A stretch of 53,743 nt of DNA, taken from NCBI GenBank assembly GCA_019634415.1, contig JAHQVJ010000215.1:1-53743 (forward strand), read 5' to 3'. Position 1 is the stretch's first letter. Every line of letters begins with the position of its first letter. Below, piece after piece: positions 17,292 through 27,465 of this stretch. The position numbers and the translations under genes are program-made. This DNA comes from Myxococcales bacterium. Lineage in GTDB: Bacteria; Myxococcota_A; UBA796; GCA-2862545. The notes beneath the pieces are model-generated. The model saw only the letters and a list, made by a program, of their open reading frames with translations. It ran no database searches and was not told where the DNA came from.

Positions 17292-19033
17292 GGCGGGTGC
17301 GCCAGCTGCACCTGCGCGGCGGGCGTGAGGCGGACCAGCGGCGCGCCACCCATCGCGTGGTGGACGCGCTACGCACGGCCACCTTCCCTGGGCAGCGCCC
17401 GGGGCGGGTGCTGGTGATCCGCTCGCTGGATCTGGGACGGATCCATCCCGCACGAGCGTCGCAGGCCATGGCGCTGCGGATCACGGAGCAGGTGCGCCGC
17501 CTGCAGACGCTGTCCGTTCCTTGGTTCTCGCCCGGTGCCGCCAACGCACCGGCGGTGTGGTTCGACGACCTGGGGCAGGCGCGGGCGGCGTTCCTCCACC
17601 GACGGGTGACGGGACCGGCGCCGGCTGAGTGGTTCTGGCGCAGTGCGGTGTCGGATCGGAGGCCCGGCGACCCCGTGGAGGCGTTGCTCGCGCGGTGGCT
17701 GGCACCGGTGGCGAGGGTGGCGGCGCGCCAGCTGCCACCGGAGGTGGAGGTGGCGCGCATCGTGCGGCACCTGGTGGTGCTGGGGGGTGCCGAGCGGGTG
17801 CTGCGGCATCTTCCGGCGTCGACGGTGGGTGGCTGGATGCGTCCGGTGGCGGTGGGCCCACAGGCGACGGACGCCGAGGCGCCGCAGGCACCGCAGCTGC
17901 AGCCCCCCACCCCGCTGCCGCCGATGGTGGGCTTCGAGCCCGTGCTGGCGCTGGCTGCGGAGCACCCGGTGGGCAGCCCCGTGCGGCGCTTCTTGGCGCT
18001 GATGGCGTTGGTGGGCAGCGACGCGAGGTGGGTGGCCCACCCGGAGCGGGAGCGGGTGGCGCAGCGCGCGGTGCAGGCACGCCAGGAGGCTGGCCGACCG
18101 GTGGCGCGACGCCCGGTGGAGCGTGACCCGCACCGGCTCCGAGCACCGATCGTGTGGGAGACGCAGGCCGAGGCGGTGGAGGCTGGGGGCGAGCAGGTGT
18201 CGGCCCCGCCGGATCCGGCTCCCGCCCCCGAGGCGCTGCAGGAGCCGCCACAGCCCGATGCGCCGAGGCCGGAGCGCCGCTGGCGCGAGGTGACGCGCCC
18301 CCACCGTGGGGGGTTCGGGCTGCCGCCTCCCCTCACCGAGCCCACGTTCAGCGACTTCGGCGGGTTGCTGTTCTTGGTGCCGGTGCTGCAGCGGCTGGGG
18401 CTGCAGGCTGCCTTCGATGCGCAGCCCGATCTGGTGGCGCAGGCCTTCGGGTGGCGGGTGCTGGATCGCATCGTGGCGCGCCTGCAGGGTCCCGCAGACG
18501 ATGCTCACCTGCGGGCCGTGGCTCCCACGGATCCACCGTTGCCCCCCGACGACGAGGCGTTCGTGGCCCCCGAGGCGTGGCGCGAGGTCTGGCCCGACGG
18601 GGTGCTGGAGCAGGTCAGCGGTCCTGGTGGCGTGCTCCTGCTGGGGCTGGGATCCGATCGCGTGGCGCGGTGGCGCGGTGAGCTGCTCGACGCCCTTCGG
18701 CCCTGGCTCGACGGTCGTCAGATCCGACCCGGGCGCCCGGTGAAGGAGGAGGTCGCGCGTGACGCACGCATCGATGCCTGGGCCGGAGCAGCCCTTCGAT
18801 GGTGCCGGCATGGCGCCGAGCTATCTCCTGCACAGATCGTGAGCCGTCCCGCCGTGGTCTCCGCCACCCCCACCCACGTCGACGTGGTGATGCCCTCCAC
18901 GGCCGTGTCCATCGACGTGCGGCGCTGGGCGCTCGACGTCGATCCGGGCTGGGTGAGCTGGCTCGGGCGGGTGGTGAGCTTCCACTACGTGGAGCCCGCA
19001 CAGTTCGACGCGCTGCGGGCAGAGGCGTCGTGA
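17288..19033 (+). CDS. eCIS tape-measure-type protein (Afp14-like)
   Basis: A 581-residue protein starting with a GTG that overlaps the preceding stop. The N-terminus (VRQLHLRGGREADQRRATHR, then RVLVIRSLDLGRI) and the middle motif FGGLLFLVPVLQRLGL near residue 357 fit the eCIS tape-measure family, whose members read roughly AGLVLLxPFLxRLFxxLGL. The C-terminal ~70 residues carry THVDVVMPSTAVSIDVRRW and DPGWVSWLGRVVSFHYVEP, an ending I associate with eCIS proteins of this position. A Pro/Ala-rich region separates the parts. In Afp the equivalent gene sets particle length. Placement right after the fibre-like genes and before the cargo gene agrees with this. Confidence 0.7.
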   Translation: MRRVRQLHLRGGREADQRRATHRVVDALRTATFPGQRPGRVLVIRSLDLGRIHPARASQAMALRITEQVRRLQTLSVPWFSPGAANAPAVWFDDLGQARAAFLHRRVTGPAPAEWFWRSAVSDRRPGDPVEALLARWLAPVARVAARQLPPEVEVARIVRHLVVLGGAERVLRHLPASTVGGWMRPVAVGPQATDAEAPQAPQLQPPTPLPPMVGFEPVLALAAEHPVGSPVRRFLALMALVGSDARWVAHPERERVAQRAVQARQEAGRPVARRPVERDPHRLRAPIVWETQAEAVEAGGEQVSAPPDPAPAPEALQEPPQPDAPRPERRWREVTRPHRGGFGLPPPLTEPTFSDFGGLLFLVPVLQRLGLQAAFDAQPDLVAQAFGWRVLDRIVARLQGPADDAHLRAVAPTDPPLPPDDEAFVAPEAWREVWPDGVLEQVSGPGGVLLLGLGSDRVARWRGELLDALRPWLDGRQIRPGRPVKEEVARDARIDAWAGAALRWCRHGAELSPAQIVSRPAVVSATPTHVDVVMPSTAVSIDVRRWALDVDPGWVSWLGRVVSFHYVEPAQFDALRAEAS

Positions 19034-22000
19034 GGCACGCACCTCCCAGCAGGCGTCCCGCGCAGGCGCGCGAGTCCGCCTCTCCCGAGTCCGCCTCGCC
19101 CAGCCGCGGCGCTCCCGCCAGCCAGCCGGCCATGCTGCAGCAGGCCGAGGCAGCAGCGACCGATGCCGTCGCCGACAGCCTGACGCCAGCCTTCATGCGC
19201 CAAGGCGCCCCCGACGTCCCCGAGCCCACGCTCCAGCAGCGACAGGTCGCAAGCACCGAGGAGGAGGCCTCCGGCGACGCACGCCCCGCGGCAGAGGCGC
19301 AGGGCGACGACTCGGAGGTGTCCGAGGACACAGGCCCCTCCGAAGAGGGCGCGCCCGAGGAAGGCACCAGCGAGGAAGCCTCCACCGAGGAAGGCTCGGA
19401 GGAGGCCGACGACGCAGCCATTGGCGGAGCGCAGGGCGGCGACGCGGACCCCGGTGGCGCTCCGTCGCGCGGCTCGTCCCGCGCCGTGGCCAGAGCCCCC
19501 ACGCGCGCCCTCGCCCCGCCCCGGCCCGCGCGGCTCGGCGTGCCCCGCCTCACCGTGCCACCACCCCCCGTGATGTCCCCTGAGCGCATCCAGGCCATCC
19601 GGGATCAGACCGGGATCTCCCCCCGTGAGCACCACGCGCGGCTGCGGCAGCACGCGGACGGCCTGTACCGCCAGGTTCGCCGTGGGCAGATCGAGATCGT
19701 GCACCGCACCGAGTGGATCGCCGAGCAGACGCGGCAGGACGTGCTCGGGTTCGCCGCCGACGTGCAGCGCACTGGCTCCGCCACCGAGGGTGGTGTGCGC
19801 GCCCTGTTCGCCACCGTGCGGCGCCGCATCACCGCAGCCGCCACCACCGCGCGCGAGGCCATCGCCAACGCCGTGATCGCCGACCTGGCCACCATGAACC
19901 GGCGCAGGCAGGAAGCCCTCGACACCATCCACGAGCACCTCACCACCGAGTCCACCGCGATCCGCGACGCCGCGGACGAGCTGGGGGTGCAGTACGAGGG
20001 GCTGTCGGCCCAGGCCGCCGCCCAGATGCGGCAGCTGCCCTTCACCGCCACCGGCAGCTTCACCCCGGTGGCCGCCCCCACCGGCTCGGGCCCTGCCATG
20101 AGCACCGACCCCAGCGTGGACACCTCCGGCGTCGACGTGGCCCAGACCGCCATGGGCCTCGAAGGGCAGCGCCTCGCCGACGCCGTGGCCAGCGAGGGCG
20201 AGGACCCCATGGGCCGCTACGTCGCCTGGCTGCGTAGCAAGTACACCCCCGATCAGGCCTCCACCAAGCACGCCGATCTGGTGCACGGCGCCGACAACAA
20301 GGCCAACGGGCTCGACAGCCCCGCCGTGCGTCAGAGCATGGTGCTCGAGCTGGTGGGCCTCGCCAACCCCGCCGCCTCAGCCGTGGAGCGCGACGAGGCC
20401 GCCGAGGGCGATCAGTCCGACGACGAGCTGCTCACCGAGGAAGAGGCCGTCGAGCGAGCGCGGCGGGACGCCATCGACTCCGTCGACGCCATCCGCGACC
20501 AGATGCTCGTCGGTCCGCAGGGGCTCGAGGCCCAAGAGGCCGACATGGTCGACGGGATCCGTCGCGCCACCCGCGAGGCCGTGCAGGCGCTCGAGCTGCA
20601 GGCGCAGGCAGCGGCCAACGGCATCCTGGGCTCCGCAGCGGACTGGGCGAGCGCCTGGCGGGATGCCCTCGACCCCATCCGGCCCCTGTTCGAGGGCGAC
20701 GAGCTGCTGCAGAGCGACGCCTTGCTGCCCACCCTGGAGCGGCAGGCCGAGGCGCTGGGCACCATGCGGGAGCAGCAGCTGCAGGCGGTCACGGAGCAGT
20801 CCGAGTCCGCCGTGGACACCGCGCGCACGGTGGAGTCGCAGGTGGGCGAGAGCCTGCGGAGCATGCACCCGAAGGCTGCCGAGCAGCTGCTGCCCCTGGC
20901 CGAAGGGGCCGAGCGTGACTTCACCCTGCGCAGCTTCCTGTGGACGGGCGAGGTCACCGAGGGCGTGCGCGCCGCGCTGGCATCAGCCACCACCCACGCC
21001 GAGACCACGCTGCAGGAGCACCTGTCCACCTTCGGCGGCGACGTGCAGGCCGGTGTGGCCGGCTGGCTCGCCGAGCACATCGTGCCCCGGCTCAACACCC
21101 AGCTCGGCAACTACAAGACCGAGCACGACGACGCCGTCATGGCCTTCGAGGGCGAGATGCGCGCCGAGGGCGGCGTCTACGCCAAGGTCGCCAGCCAAGC
21201 CACCCTCGAGATCCGCGACCCCGCCGGACAGCTCCGAGGCGCGCTGCCGGCCCGCAACACCGAGGCCGAGGTGGGGATCGCGGTCCTGTCCGTGGTGTCG
21301 CTCGGCGCCACCGCGGTGGTGGGCGCGGCCTACCTCTACCACATCGATCCCGACGAGAACGCAGCGCTGCTGGCTGTCACCGGGGTGAAGCCCCAAGGGC
21401 GAGAGGCGCTGTCGGAGTACTTCGACGACACCTTCGAGCCCGACCTGTCGGAGCGCATGGGGCGCCTCAACGACGGGGAGCGCGCCACCATCCAGGCCGC
21501 CCTGGACGCGCGCACCGACGCCGACGACGCCCTCACCCTCGAGGCGCTGTCCGACTCCGGCTTCTTGGGCTTCTCCAACGAGGCGCGGCTCGCCGTCATC
21601 GGCGGCATGTCCGACGACGCCCTGACGGCGTTACGCGCCAGCGACGGCTTCGAGCAGACGCGCGAGGACCTGCTGAGCGGCCTGAACCGCAGCCAGCACG
21701 ACATCGCCGAGAACTACATCGACCACGGCGTCGCCGCCGGCTTCGAGGCCCAGACCAACGCCAACCTCGACCGCGCCGCCACCCGAGGCAGCGAAGCCTA
21801 CGTGCGCGAGATCGCGCAGATCGAGTCCCGTACCAGCGAGGCCATGGGCGGCACCTACTTCGCACAGTTCGCCAGCCAGGAGCGCAGCCAGCAATTCCTC
21901 CAGGACGTCTACCGGGCGGGGGCGGTGCGCGCGTCCGGCGGCGAGCTGTCGCACACCGACGCCGCCACCATGGACCCCGACGAGGCACGCCAGCAATACG

Positions 22001-25000
22001 CCGCCTACCAGAGCGAGTCCCGGAGGGGTCGCCGATACATGGGCGACAACGCTCGCCGCGCCGCCCGCGCCACCATCGCCCACGGACAAGGCTCCGACGA
22101 AGCCTTCGTGGAGCACGCCGCCTTCTGGACCGAGCGCGCCGATCTCGGCCAGCTCACCCAGAACCAGGAGGTGGGCGTCGACAACAGCTACGCCGACCGT
22201 CCCCTGGAGCAGGCGCTGCAGCAGCTGGAGCGCGCCCCGCCCGGCACGGTGGCGCACCTACAGGCCACGCAGCGCGTGCAGGAGCTCCGGGATCAGCGCG
22301 AGCGGCGCATGGGCTTGCTCGCCGAGCGTCTCGACCTGCAGCCAGGCGAAGACGAGACCGCCACCGACGCCGTGGCTGGCCACCTCGCCGGCATCTTCGG
22401 CGAGCGGCACGATGCCGACGGCCGCAACTACGCCACCACCCTGGTGCAGAACGGCCGCGGCGACCTGCTGTCGGGCATCCTGGTGGCGAGCCGGGGAGGT
22501 GGCAGCACCAACGACGATCTGATGCGCCAGATCACCGCTGGACGCACCAGCGGCGAGGTCCAGCGCGCCCGCTCCCAGTACGCCACCGCCACCCAGGGCC
22601 CCGAGGACGCCCTCGACCAGTTCCTCGGAATCGGCCCCAACGCCGACTGGGCGGGCGGCGAGGTGTCCGGCGACCTCGCGCACGAGATCGAGCGCAACCT
22701 CGTCGGCGACGCCGACACGCCCCGCGGGCAGACCGAGCGCGCGCTGCTGTCGGTCTTCCAGCAGCTCGACGACGATCCGGGCGCCCTGGCGAGCCTGCTC
22801 GAGGGCTCGCCCACGGAGTCCGCCGCCCAGGCCGATCGTCGCGAGATCGTCGCCTTCCTGGCGGAGCGCTCCGGACGCTCGCCCAAGGACGTGCTCGGCC
22901 CCAACGGCCGTCCCACCCAGGACGTGCTCGACGCCGTGTTCGCCCCCGACGGCAGCCTGCGGCAGCGGGACGGCGAGAGCGACGGCGATCTGGCTGGGCA
23001 GCAGCACCGCCTGAGCTTCCTGTCGAGCAGCGCGGAGCTGGGGTCGCGGCAGTACCGCGAGGAGGTCGACCGCATCGAGGCCTCCGCCATGGTGGGCGTG
23101 GCCGTGCTCACCGCGCTCCTCACCATCGCGCTCATCGCCACCGGCGTGGGCATCGTGGTGGCCGGCATCATCACCGCGGTCGTGGGCGGCATGGCCACCA
23201 TGGGGGTGAAGTACGGCCTGCGGGGGAAGGGCCGCTACGGCTACGAGGAGGCCGCGGTCGACGTCGCCATGATGGCCGTGGAGGCCGGGGTGGCGTGGGC
23301 CGGTGGCGCGGCCATGGGTCAGCTCGGCAAGGGGGTCGTGGCTGGCAGGCTCGCCGCTGCCAACAAGGCGCTCACCTCGGGGCTGTCGCGCGCGCTCGGC
23401 AAGACGGGCGGCACCGTGGCCGCGGGCGTGCTGCGCGAGGGGGCGCAGGGCTTCGTCACGGGGACCGTGCAGACGGCCATGGATCCGAACACCTGGCGCG
23501 ACGGAACCGACAGCGCACTCGGTCGCATGGCCCTCGGCGGCGCAAAGATGGCCGCCATCCAGGGCGTGGCGTCGGGTGTGTCCGACGGGCTCGGCGAGCT
23601 GGCGAGCGGGGGCGGCAAGCGCACCGTGGGCATGCTCGAGAACACCCTCGACACCGCCCGCGCCAACGCCGCGCGCACCGCCACCCGCAGCCCCCTGACG
23701 GACGCGCTCCTCGAGGGCGGCACCGAGGCGCTGGGCGGGGCCGCCGGGGAGGCCGTGGGCCTGGCCTTCGACTACCAGGCGGGCACCTACGACGGCGATC
23801 TGGCCGTCGGCCTACAGCGCGTGGGGCAGTCTGCCGCCCGTGACTTCGCCACCAGCGCCGCCCGCAGCCGCCTGGTGAGCGCGCACCGCGCCCGCGTCGA
23901 CGGCCAGATGCGGCGGCTCGCCTCACAGGATGCGCCGCCTAGCGAGGCTCAGATCGCCTCACTGCGGCGGGCCATGATCGCGTCGGGCGCGCTCGGCTAC
24001 CGCGATCCTGACGGCCTGCGCGCGACGGTGGCGGAGATCGGTGCCTCCCGCGCCCTGCTGCGGGGCCTCGATCCGCAGTCCCGCACGCTGCTCGCGGGGC
24101 TGCCCCCCGACGTGCTCGCCGATCTGCGGCTGCGCCTCGACCAGGGTGACCTGGGCAGCGACGCCGAGCAGCAAGCGCTGCTGAAGCGGGTGCGGGAGGC
24201 GGATCCAGAGCTGGACCCGGCGAAGCTCGAGGGTGTGCTGAGCCGCGTGCGCACCGGCCCTCCCGAGGACGCCGCCGTCGACACGCCCCAGCGCGCCCTG
24301 GGGGACCTCGAGGTGGCTCCCGCGGTGGCCGCGGAGCAGCAACAGCGGCGCGAAGCACGGCGCGCGGCGCTGTCGGATCTCCCTGCGGCCTCGCGCGACA
24401 GCCTGGCCGATCTGGCGCCCGAGGGCATCGCGCTCCTCCGGGGACTGCAGGCTCGCGGAGACGCCCCCACCCCCGCCGAGCGCGCCCAGCTCCTCGCAGG
24501 CGCGCTGCGCAACGATCCCGATCTCGATCAGGCCGCGTTCCTGCGCAGCCTCGACGAGGCCGTCGATCCCCGCACCACCCAGGTCGAGGTCTCGGCGGGC
24601 GACCAGGCCCGCTACCGGCAGGAGCTGCGCGCCTCCGTGGACCTCGCGGTGCGCGAACAGCTCGACGACGTCGAGATCGTGGTGATGAGGGCCGAGACCT
24701 TCGACGCCGTGATGCGCTCTCGCACGGGCGAGGCCGTCACCTTGGTCGTGGACGGGCGTCCCCGCGTGGTGCTGCGCGAAGGCGCCGATCCCACCGTGCT
24801 GCGCGAGGAGGGCATCCACGCCGTGCAGATCCGGGAGACGGGTCGGATCGGCGAGCGCGCACGCACGCTGGACGAGCGCACCGTGGCGCGCTGGGACGAG
24901 CTCGACATCGACGACCAGGTGTCCTTGTACCGGTCGAAGGTCGAGGTGGAGCTCGATGCGCAGGACCGCCTGATCCGGAGCCTGGAGGCGGAGCTGGCGG

Positions 25001-27465
25001 GTGGTCCGGCCGACCCGGTGCTCCGGAGGCGCCTGGATGCGAGCCGGCGGAGCCGCGACAACCTGCGGAGTCGCTTGCGCGAGGTGGAGGCGCTGGGACC
25101 GCTGCGGCGCTTCGCCATCGCGATGGGGCTGGCATCGCGCCCGGACTACCTCGCTCAGCCCGCGCGACTCTTCGCCAAAGACGAAGGCTCTCTTCCGGAC
25201 CTGCTAAGGACTGCACTCGACAAGCTCAAGCGTTGGAGGGCCAGGGTCGCGAACGAACAGCACCAACAGCTCCTCGAGGATCTCTCCACCTATCGACTGC
25301 TGGTGGCCAGCCTGGACTCGCCCGCCATCCTGCGGTTGCCCGTCGAAGCAGCACAGGCCCGTGCCCAGCTCACCGAGCTTCGAGCTCGGATCCTCGAAAC
25401 CGCCCAGGCGCTCGACCAGCTCGGCGCATTCCGCAATTCGGCTGCGGATCTGGTTCGAGACATGGAGAGGCTGGAACCCGTCGTCATCGCTGGTCGAGGG
25501 CCTGTGCGCGTGTCCCAGACCATCGATGGCCTGAATGCAGAGCAGATCCGCACAGTCGGCCCCCAACAGACGCTCTTTCTACCGTCCACGGCGGCACAAC
25601 GGCAGCCACTCGAAGGCATCAATGGTAGAGTCGTCGTAGTCGTACAGGACAACTCCAGCGGCAATGTCCACATGGTGAGGGTCCTGGACGCCGCCGAGGT
25701 CAACGGTGCACTAGCAGGCCTGCAGGACGGTCGGAGCTTCGCAGTCACCGTGCAACGCCTCGACGGCGAAGTGCCTGAGGATTTCGAAGGACGACTGGCC
25801 AGCGACCTCCGAGCGGACAACGTCGCAGAGCTGGTGGCTCGGGACTCCGTCGAGCTCGACCCAACGATGTTCGATATCCAGGATGGACGATTCGTTCGCG
25901 GAGAGGACGCCCCATTCGAGCACGTGGCGAGCCTCCTGAATCAGCAGCTCGACCCTGTGACTGCCGATCGCCTGGAGCAGCTGATCGCCGACTTCAGCGA
26001 GAAGGGCCTGGGTGACGAAGCGTTGGCAACGCTGGCTCTCGCTTCTGGGTTCGGGTCGATGGAGAGCCTCAACACTCTATATACAGCCATCCTAGCTACT
26101 GGCAGGCGGAAGGTCTATTCTCCGGGTGGCTCGACCCTTGGAGACAACCTAGCCTACCTCGATCGTAAGGGCGTGTTCGACACGGAAGCCGAGATGGCAG
26201 CGAGACCAGAAGGACGAGAGCATGGGAAACTCCTTCCGACTCGAACTGTCGAAGAGAGAATGGTCGTGGTGTTGGATCGACAAATCACCGAGGACACGGA
26301 TCTGCTGGTCGAGATGATCCAGAAGAACTGCAAGTTCATCCACCCACGTGGCTTCGAACGAGGATTGCACCTATTCGGGCCAGAGCCAATCGAAGGCAGA
26401 GTGTCGGACCTCATCGCCCGAGCCAAGGAGCATCAACTAGAAGGCGAGGATTATGCAACGGCGTTGCTCAGAGTGCTCGACGCAGATCTGGAGAAGGCCC
26501 AGAGAGCCATCTCCCTCGAGCCCACGGAATCCGGAACGAACCTGACGCTCGAAGTCGAAGTCGTCGGGCCGAAGCCTGCAACCCATCTGACCACGGACGA
26601 TATGGCCAGGCACCTAAGTGGATTCGCCGGTGTCACACCTCGGCAGCTCAGGGCGGCCACGATGGGCCCGGCGCGGGCGACCTTTCCAGGGAAACCTGGA
26701 CTCCAACTGCGTTCCACTCAACTACTTCTTCGGCTGATCGCCGACAGTGCCCAAGTGCTTTCGGCACGCACCCTGGGTGGAATGGTGCGAGAAGCCAGTG
26801 AGGCCGTTCAGGTCATGGCCAACGAAGAGCACGGCATGTTCATCCACCGAAGATTACGAAGCTACGGCATGATCGCCTTGGTCCATCGCATGGTCACGGA
26901 TTCTGACCCTTCCATCTACTTCCGGCACATGACTCGTGCCTTGTCAGATCAGCTCGCGTCGGTCGTCATCATGGACGACGTGGCCGGATCAGGAACCTCC
27001 CTTCGAGAGGCCCTGACCGGGTCCAATGACGTCGCCCAGAATCCAGGCCTGTTGAGCGGTCTGAAAGAGGCAAATCGCCAGCGCACGGGGCCTGGCGACA
27101 GCACGGTGGAGATCGGTGTGCCATTCGAGGGGCAAGTTCTGCTCGCGCCTCTATTCCGGAGCAGTGACGCCCGAGCCAAGGTCGCCGAGATGGAAAGACC
27201 TACCGTGAGGTTCGTTGAAGACGCTGTCGAGCAGATCACGAACGTAGACAACAGCGAATTCGTTACGGGCCTGAGTCCAGACGAGAGAACCATCCTCAAC
27301 GCTGTCTTGAGTCGCTATGGACGGGGATTCGCGGACAACGGACTCTTGCTCAGTTTTCCTTACATGTCTCCCAACAATGACCTGGTACTATTCACGAGAT
27401 TCCTTGCGCGGTACTACATCATGAATCGAAGCCAGAACGCCGCGAAGGAGTATGTGCCCGAATGA
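19030..27465 (+). CDS. Giant modular cargo toxin (2811 aa) with phosphoribosyltransferase-like C-terminus
   Basis: The GTG start at 19030 overlaps the tape-measure stop. Residues 1-180 are disordered, with a highly acidic block near 75-135, as in other eCIS cargo leaders. Then come long helical regions, a hydrophobic patch near 749-772 (VGIAVLSVVSLGATAVVGAA), and a strong glycine-rich membrane-type segment at ~1354-1400 (MVGVAVLTALLTIALIATG). Near 1923-1933 is VLREEGIHAVQ, which resembles a zincin helix but lacks the first His of HExxH. From about residue 2057 base composition falls and a different module begins. Its end shows VVIMDDVAGSGTSL (DD at 2649-2650) and LLLSFPYMSPNND (2773-2784), which match the PRPP-binding loop and the C-terminal motif of PRTase-CE-like domains. 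A toxin role is inferred from operon position, size, modular tail and the downstream genes. Confidence 0.75.
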   Translation: MRHAPPSRRPAQARESASPESASPSRGAPASQPAMLQQAEAAATDAVADSLTPAFMRQGAPDVPEPTLQQRQVASTEEEASGDARPAAEAQGDDSEVSEDTGPSEEGAPEEGTSEEASTEEGSEEADDAAIGGAQGGDADPGGAPSRGSSRAVARAPTRALAPPRPARLGVPRLTVPPPPVMSPERIQAIRDQTGISPREHHARLRQHADGLYRQVRRGQIEIVHRTEWIAEQTRQDVLGFAADVQRTGSATEGGVRALFATVRRRITAAATTAREAIANAVIADLATMNRRRQEALDTIHEHLTTESTAIRDAADELGVQYEGLSAQAAAQMRQLPFTATGSFTPVAAPTGSGPAMSTDPSVDTSGVDVAQTAMGLEGQRLADAVASEGEDPMGRYVAWLRSKYTPDQASTKHADLVHGADNKANGLDSPAVRQSMVLELVGLANPAASAVERDEAAEGDQSDDELLTEEEAVERARRDAIDSVDAIRDQMLVGPQGLEAQEADMVDGIRRATREAVQALELQAQAAANGILGSAADWASAWRDALDPIRPLFEGDELLQSDALLPTLERQAEALGTMREQQLQAVTEQSESAVDTARTVESQVGESLRSMHPKAAEQLLPLAEGAERDFTLRSFLWTGEVTEGVRAALASATTHAETTLQEHLSTFGGDVQAGVAGWLAEHIVPRLNTQLGNYKTEHDDAVMAFEGEMRAEGGVYAKVASQATLEIRDPAGQLRGALPARNTEAEVGIAVLSVVSLGATAVVGAAYLYHIDPDENAALLAVTGVKPQGREALSEYFDDTFEPDLSERMGRLNDGERATIQAALDARTDADDALTLEALSDSGFLGFSNEARLAVIGGMSDDALTALRASDGFEQTREDLLSGLNRSQHDIAENYIDHGVAAGFEAQTNANLDRAATRGSEAYVREIAQIESRTSEAMGGTYFAQFASQERSQQFLQDVYRAGAVRASGGELSHTDAATMDPDEARQQYAAYQSESRRGRRYMGDNARRAARATIAHGQGSDEAFVEHAAFWTERADLGQLTQNQEVGVDNSYADRPLEQALQQLERAPPGTVAHLQATQRVQELRDQRERRMGLLAERLDLQPGEDETATDAVAGHLAGIFGERHDADGRNYATTLVQNGRGDLLSGILVASRGGGSTNDDLMRQITAGRTSGEVQRARSQYATATQGPEDALDQFLGIGPNADWAGGEVSGDLAHEIERNLVGDADTPRGQTERALLSVFQQLDDDPGALASLLEGSPTESAAQADRREIVAFLAERSGRSPKDVLGPNGRPTQDVLDAVFAPDGSLRQRDGESDGDLAGQQHRLSFLSSSAELGSRQYREEVDRIEASAMVGVAVLTALLTIALIATGVGIVVAGIITAVVGGMATMGVKYGLRGKGRYGYEEAAVDVAMMAVEAGVAWAGGAAMGQLGKGVVAGRLAAANKALTSGLSRALGKTGGTVAAGVLREGAQGFVTGTVQTAMDPNTWRDGTDSALGRMALGGAKMAAIQGVASGVSDGLGELASGGGKRTVGMLENTLDTARANAARTATRSPLTDALLEGGTEALGGAAGEAVGLAFDYQAGTYDGDLAVGLQRVGQSAARDFATSAARSRLVSAHRARVDGQMRRLASQDAPPSEAQIASLRRAMIASGALGYRDPDGLRATVAEIGASRALLRGLDPQSRTLLAGLPPDVLADLRLRLDQGDLGSDAEQQALLKRVREADPELDPAKLEGVLSRVRTGPPEDAAVDTPQRALGDLEVAPAVAAEQQQRREARRAALSDLPAASRDSLADLAPEGIALLRGLQARGDAPTPAERAQLLAGALRNDPDLDQAAFLRSLDEAVDPRTTQVEVSAGDQARYRQELRASVDLAVREQLDDVEIVVMRAETFDAVMRSRTGEAVTLVVDGRPRVVLREGADPTVLREEGIHAVQIRETGRIGERARTLDERTVARWDELDIDDQVSLYRSKVEVELDAQDRLIRSLEAELAGGPADPVLRRRLDASRRSRDNLRSRLREVEALGPLRRFAIAMGLASRPDYLAQPARLFAKDEGSLPDLLRTALDKLKRWRARVANEQHQQLLEDLSTYRLLVASLDSPAILRLPVEAAQARAQLTELRARILETAQALDQLGAFRNSAADLVRDMERLEPVVIAGRGPVRVSQTIDGLNAEQIRTVGPQQTLFLPSTAAQRQPLEGINGRVVVVVQDNSSGNVHMVRVLDAAEVNGALAGLQDGRSFAVTVQRLDGEVPEDFEGRLASDLRADNVAELVARDSVELDPTMFDIQDGRFVRGEDAPFEHVASLLNQQLDPVTADRLEQLIADFSEKGLGDEALATLALASGFGSMESLNTLYTAILATGRRKVYSPGGSTLGDNLAYLDRKGVFDTEAEMAARPEGREHGKLLPTRTVEERMVVVLDRQITEDTDLLVEMIQKNCKFIHPRGFERGLHLFGPEPIEGRVSDLIARAKEHQLEGEDYATALLRVLDADLEKAQRAISLEPTESGTNLTLEVEVVGPKPATHLTTDDMARHLSGFAGVTPRQLRAATMGPARATFPGKPGLQLRSTQLLLRLIADSAQVLSARTLGGMVREASEAVQVMANEEHGMFIHRRLRSYGMIALVHRMVTDSDPSIYFRHMTRALSDQLASVVIMDDVAGSGTSLREALTGSNDVAQNPGLLSGLKEANRQRTGPGDSTVEIGVPFEGQVLLAPLFRSSDARAKVAEMERPTVRFVEDAVEQITNVDNSEFVTGLSPDERTILNAVLSRYGRGFADNGLLLSFPYMSPNNDLVLFTRFLARYYIMNRSQNAAKEYVPE

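Noticed and set aside
19030..19700. DUF4157 domain expected at the N-terminus of an eCIS cargo
   Set aside because: No HExxH motif near the N-terminus; the leader is acidic and disordered instead.
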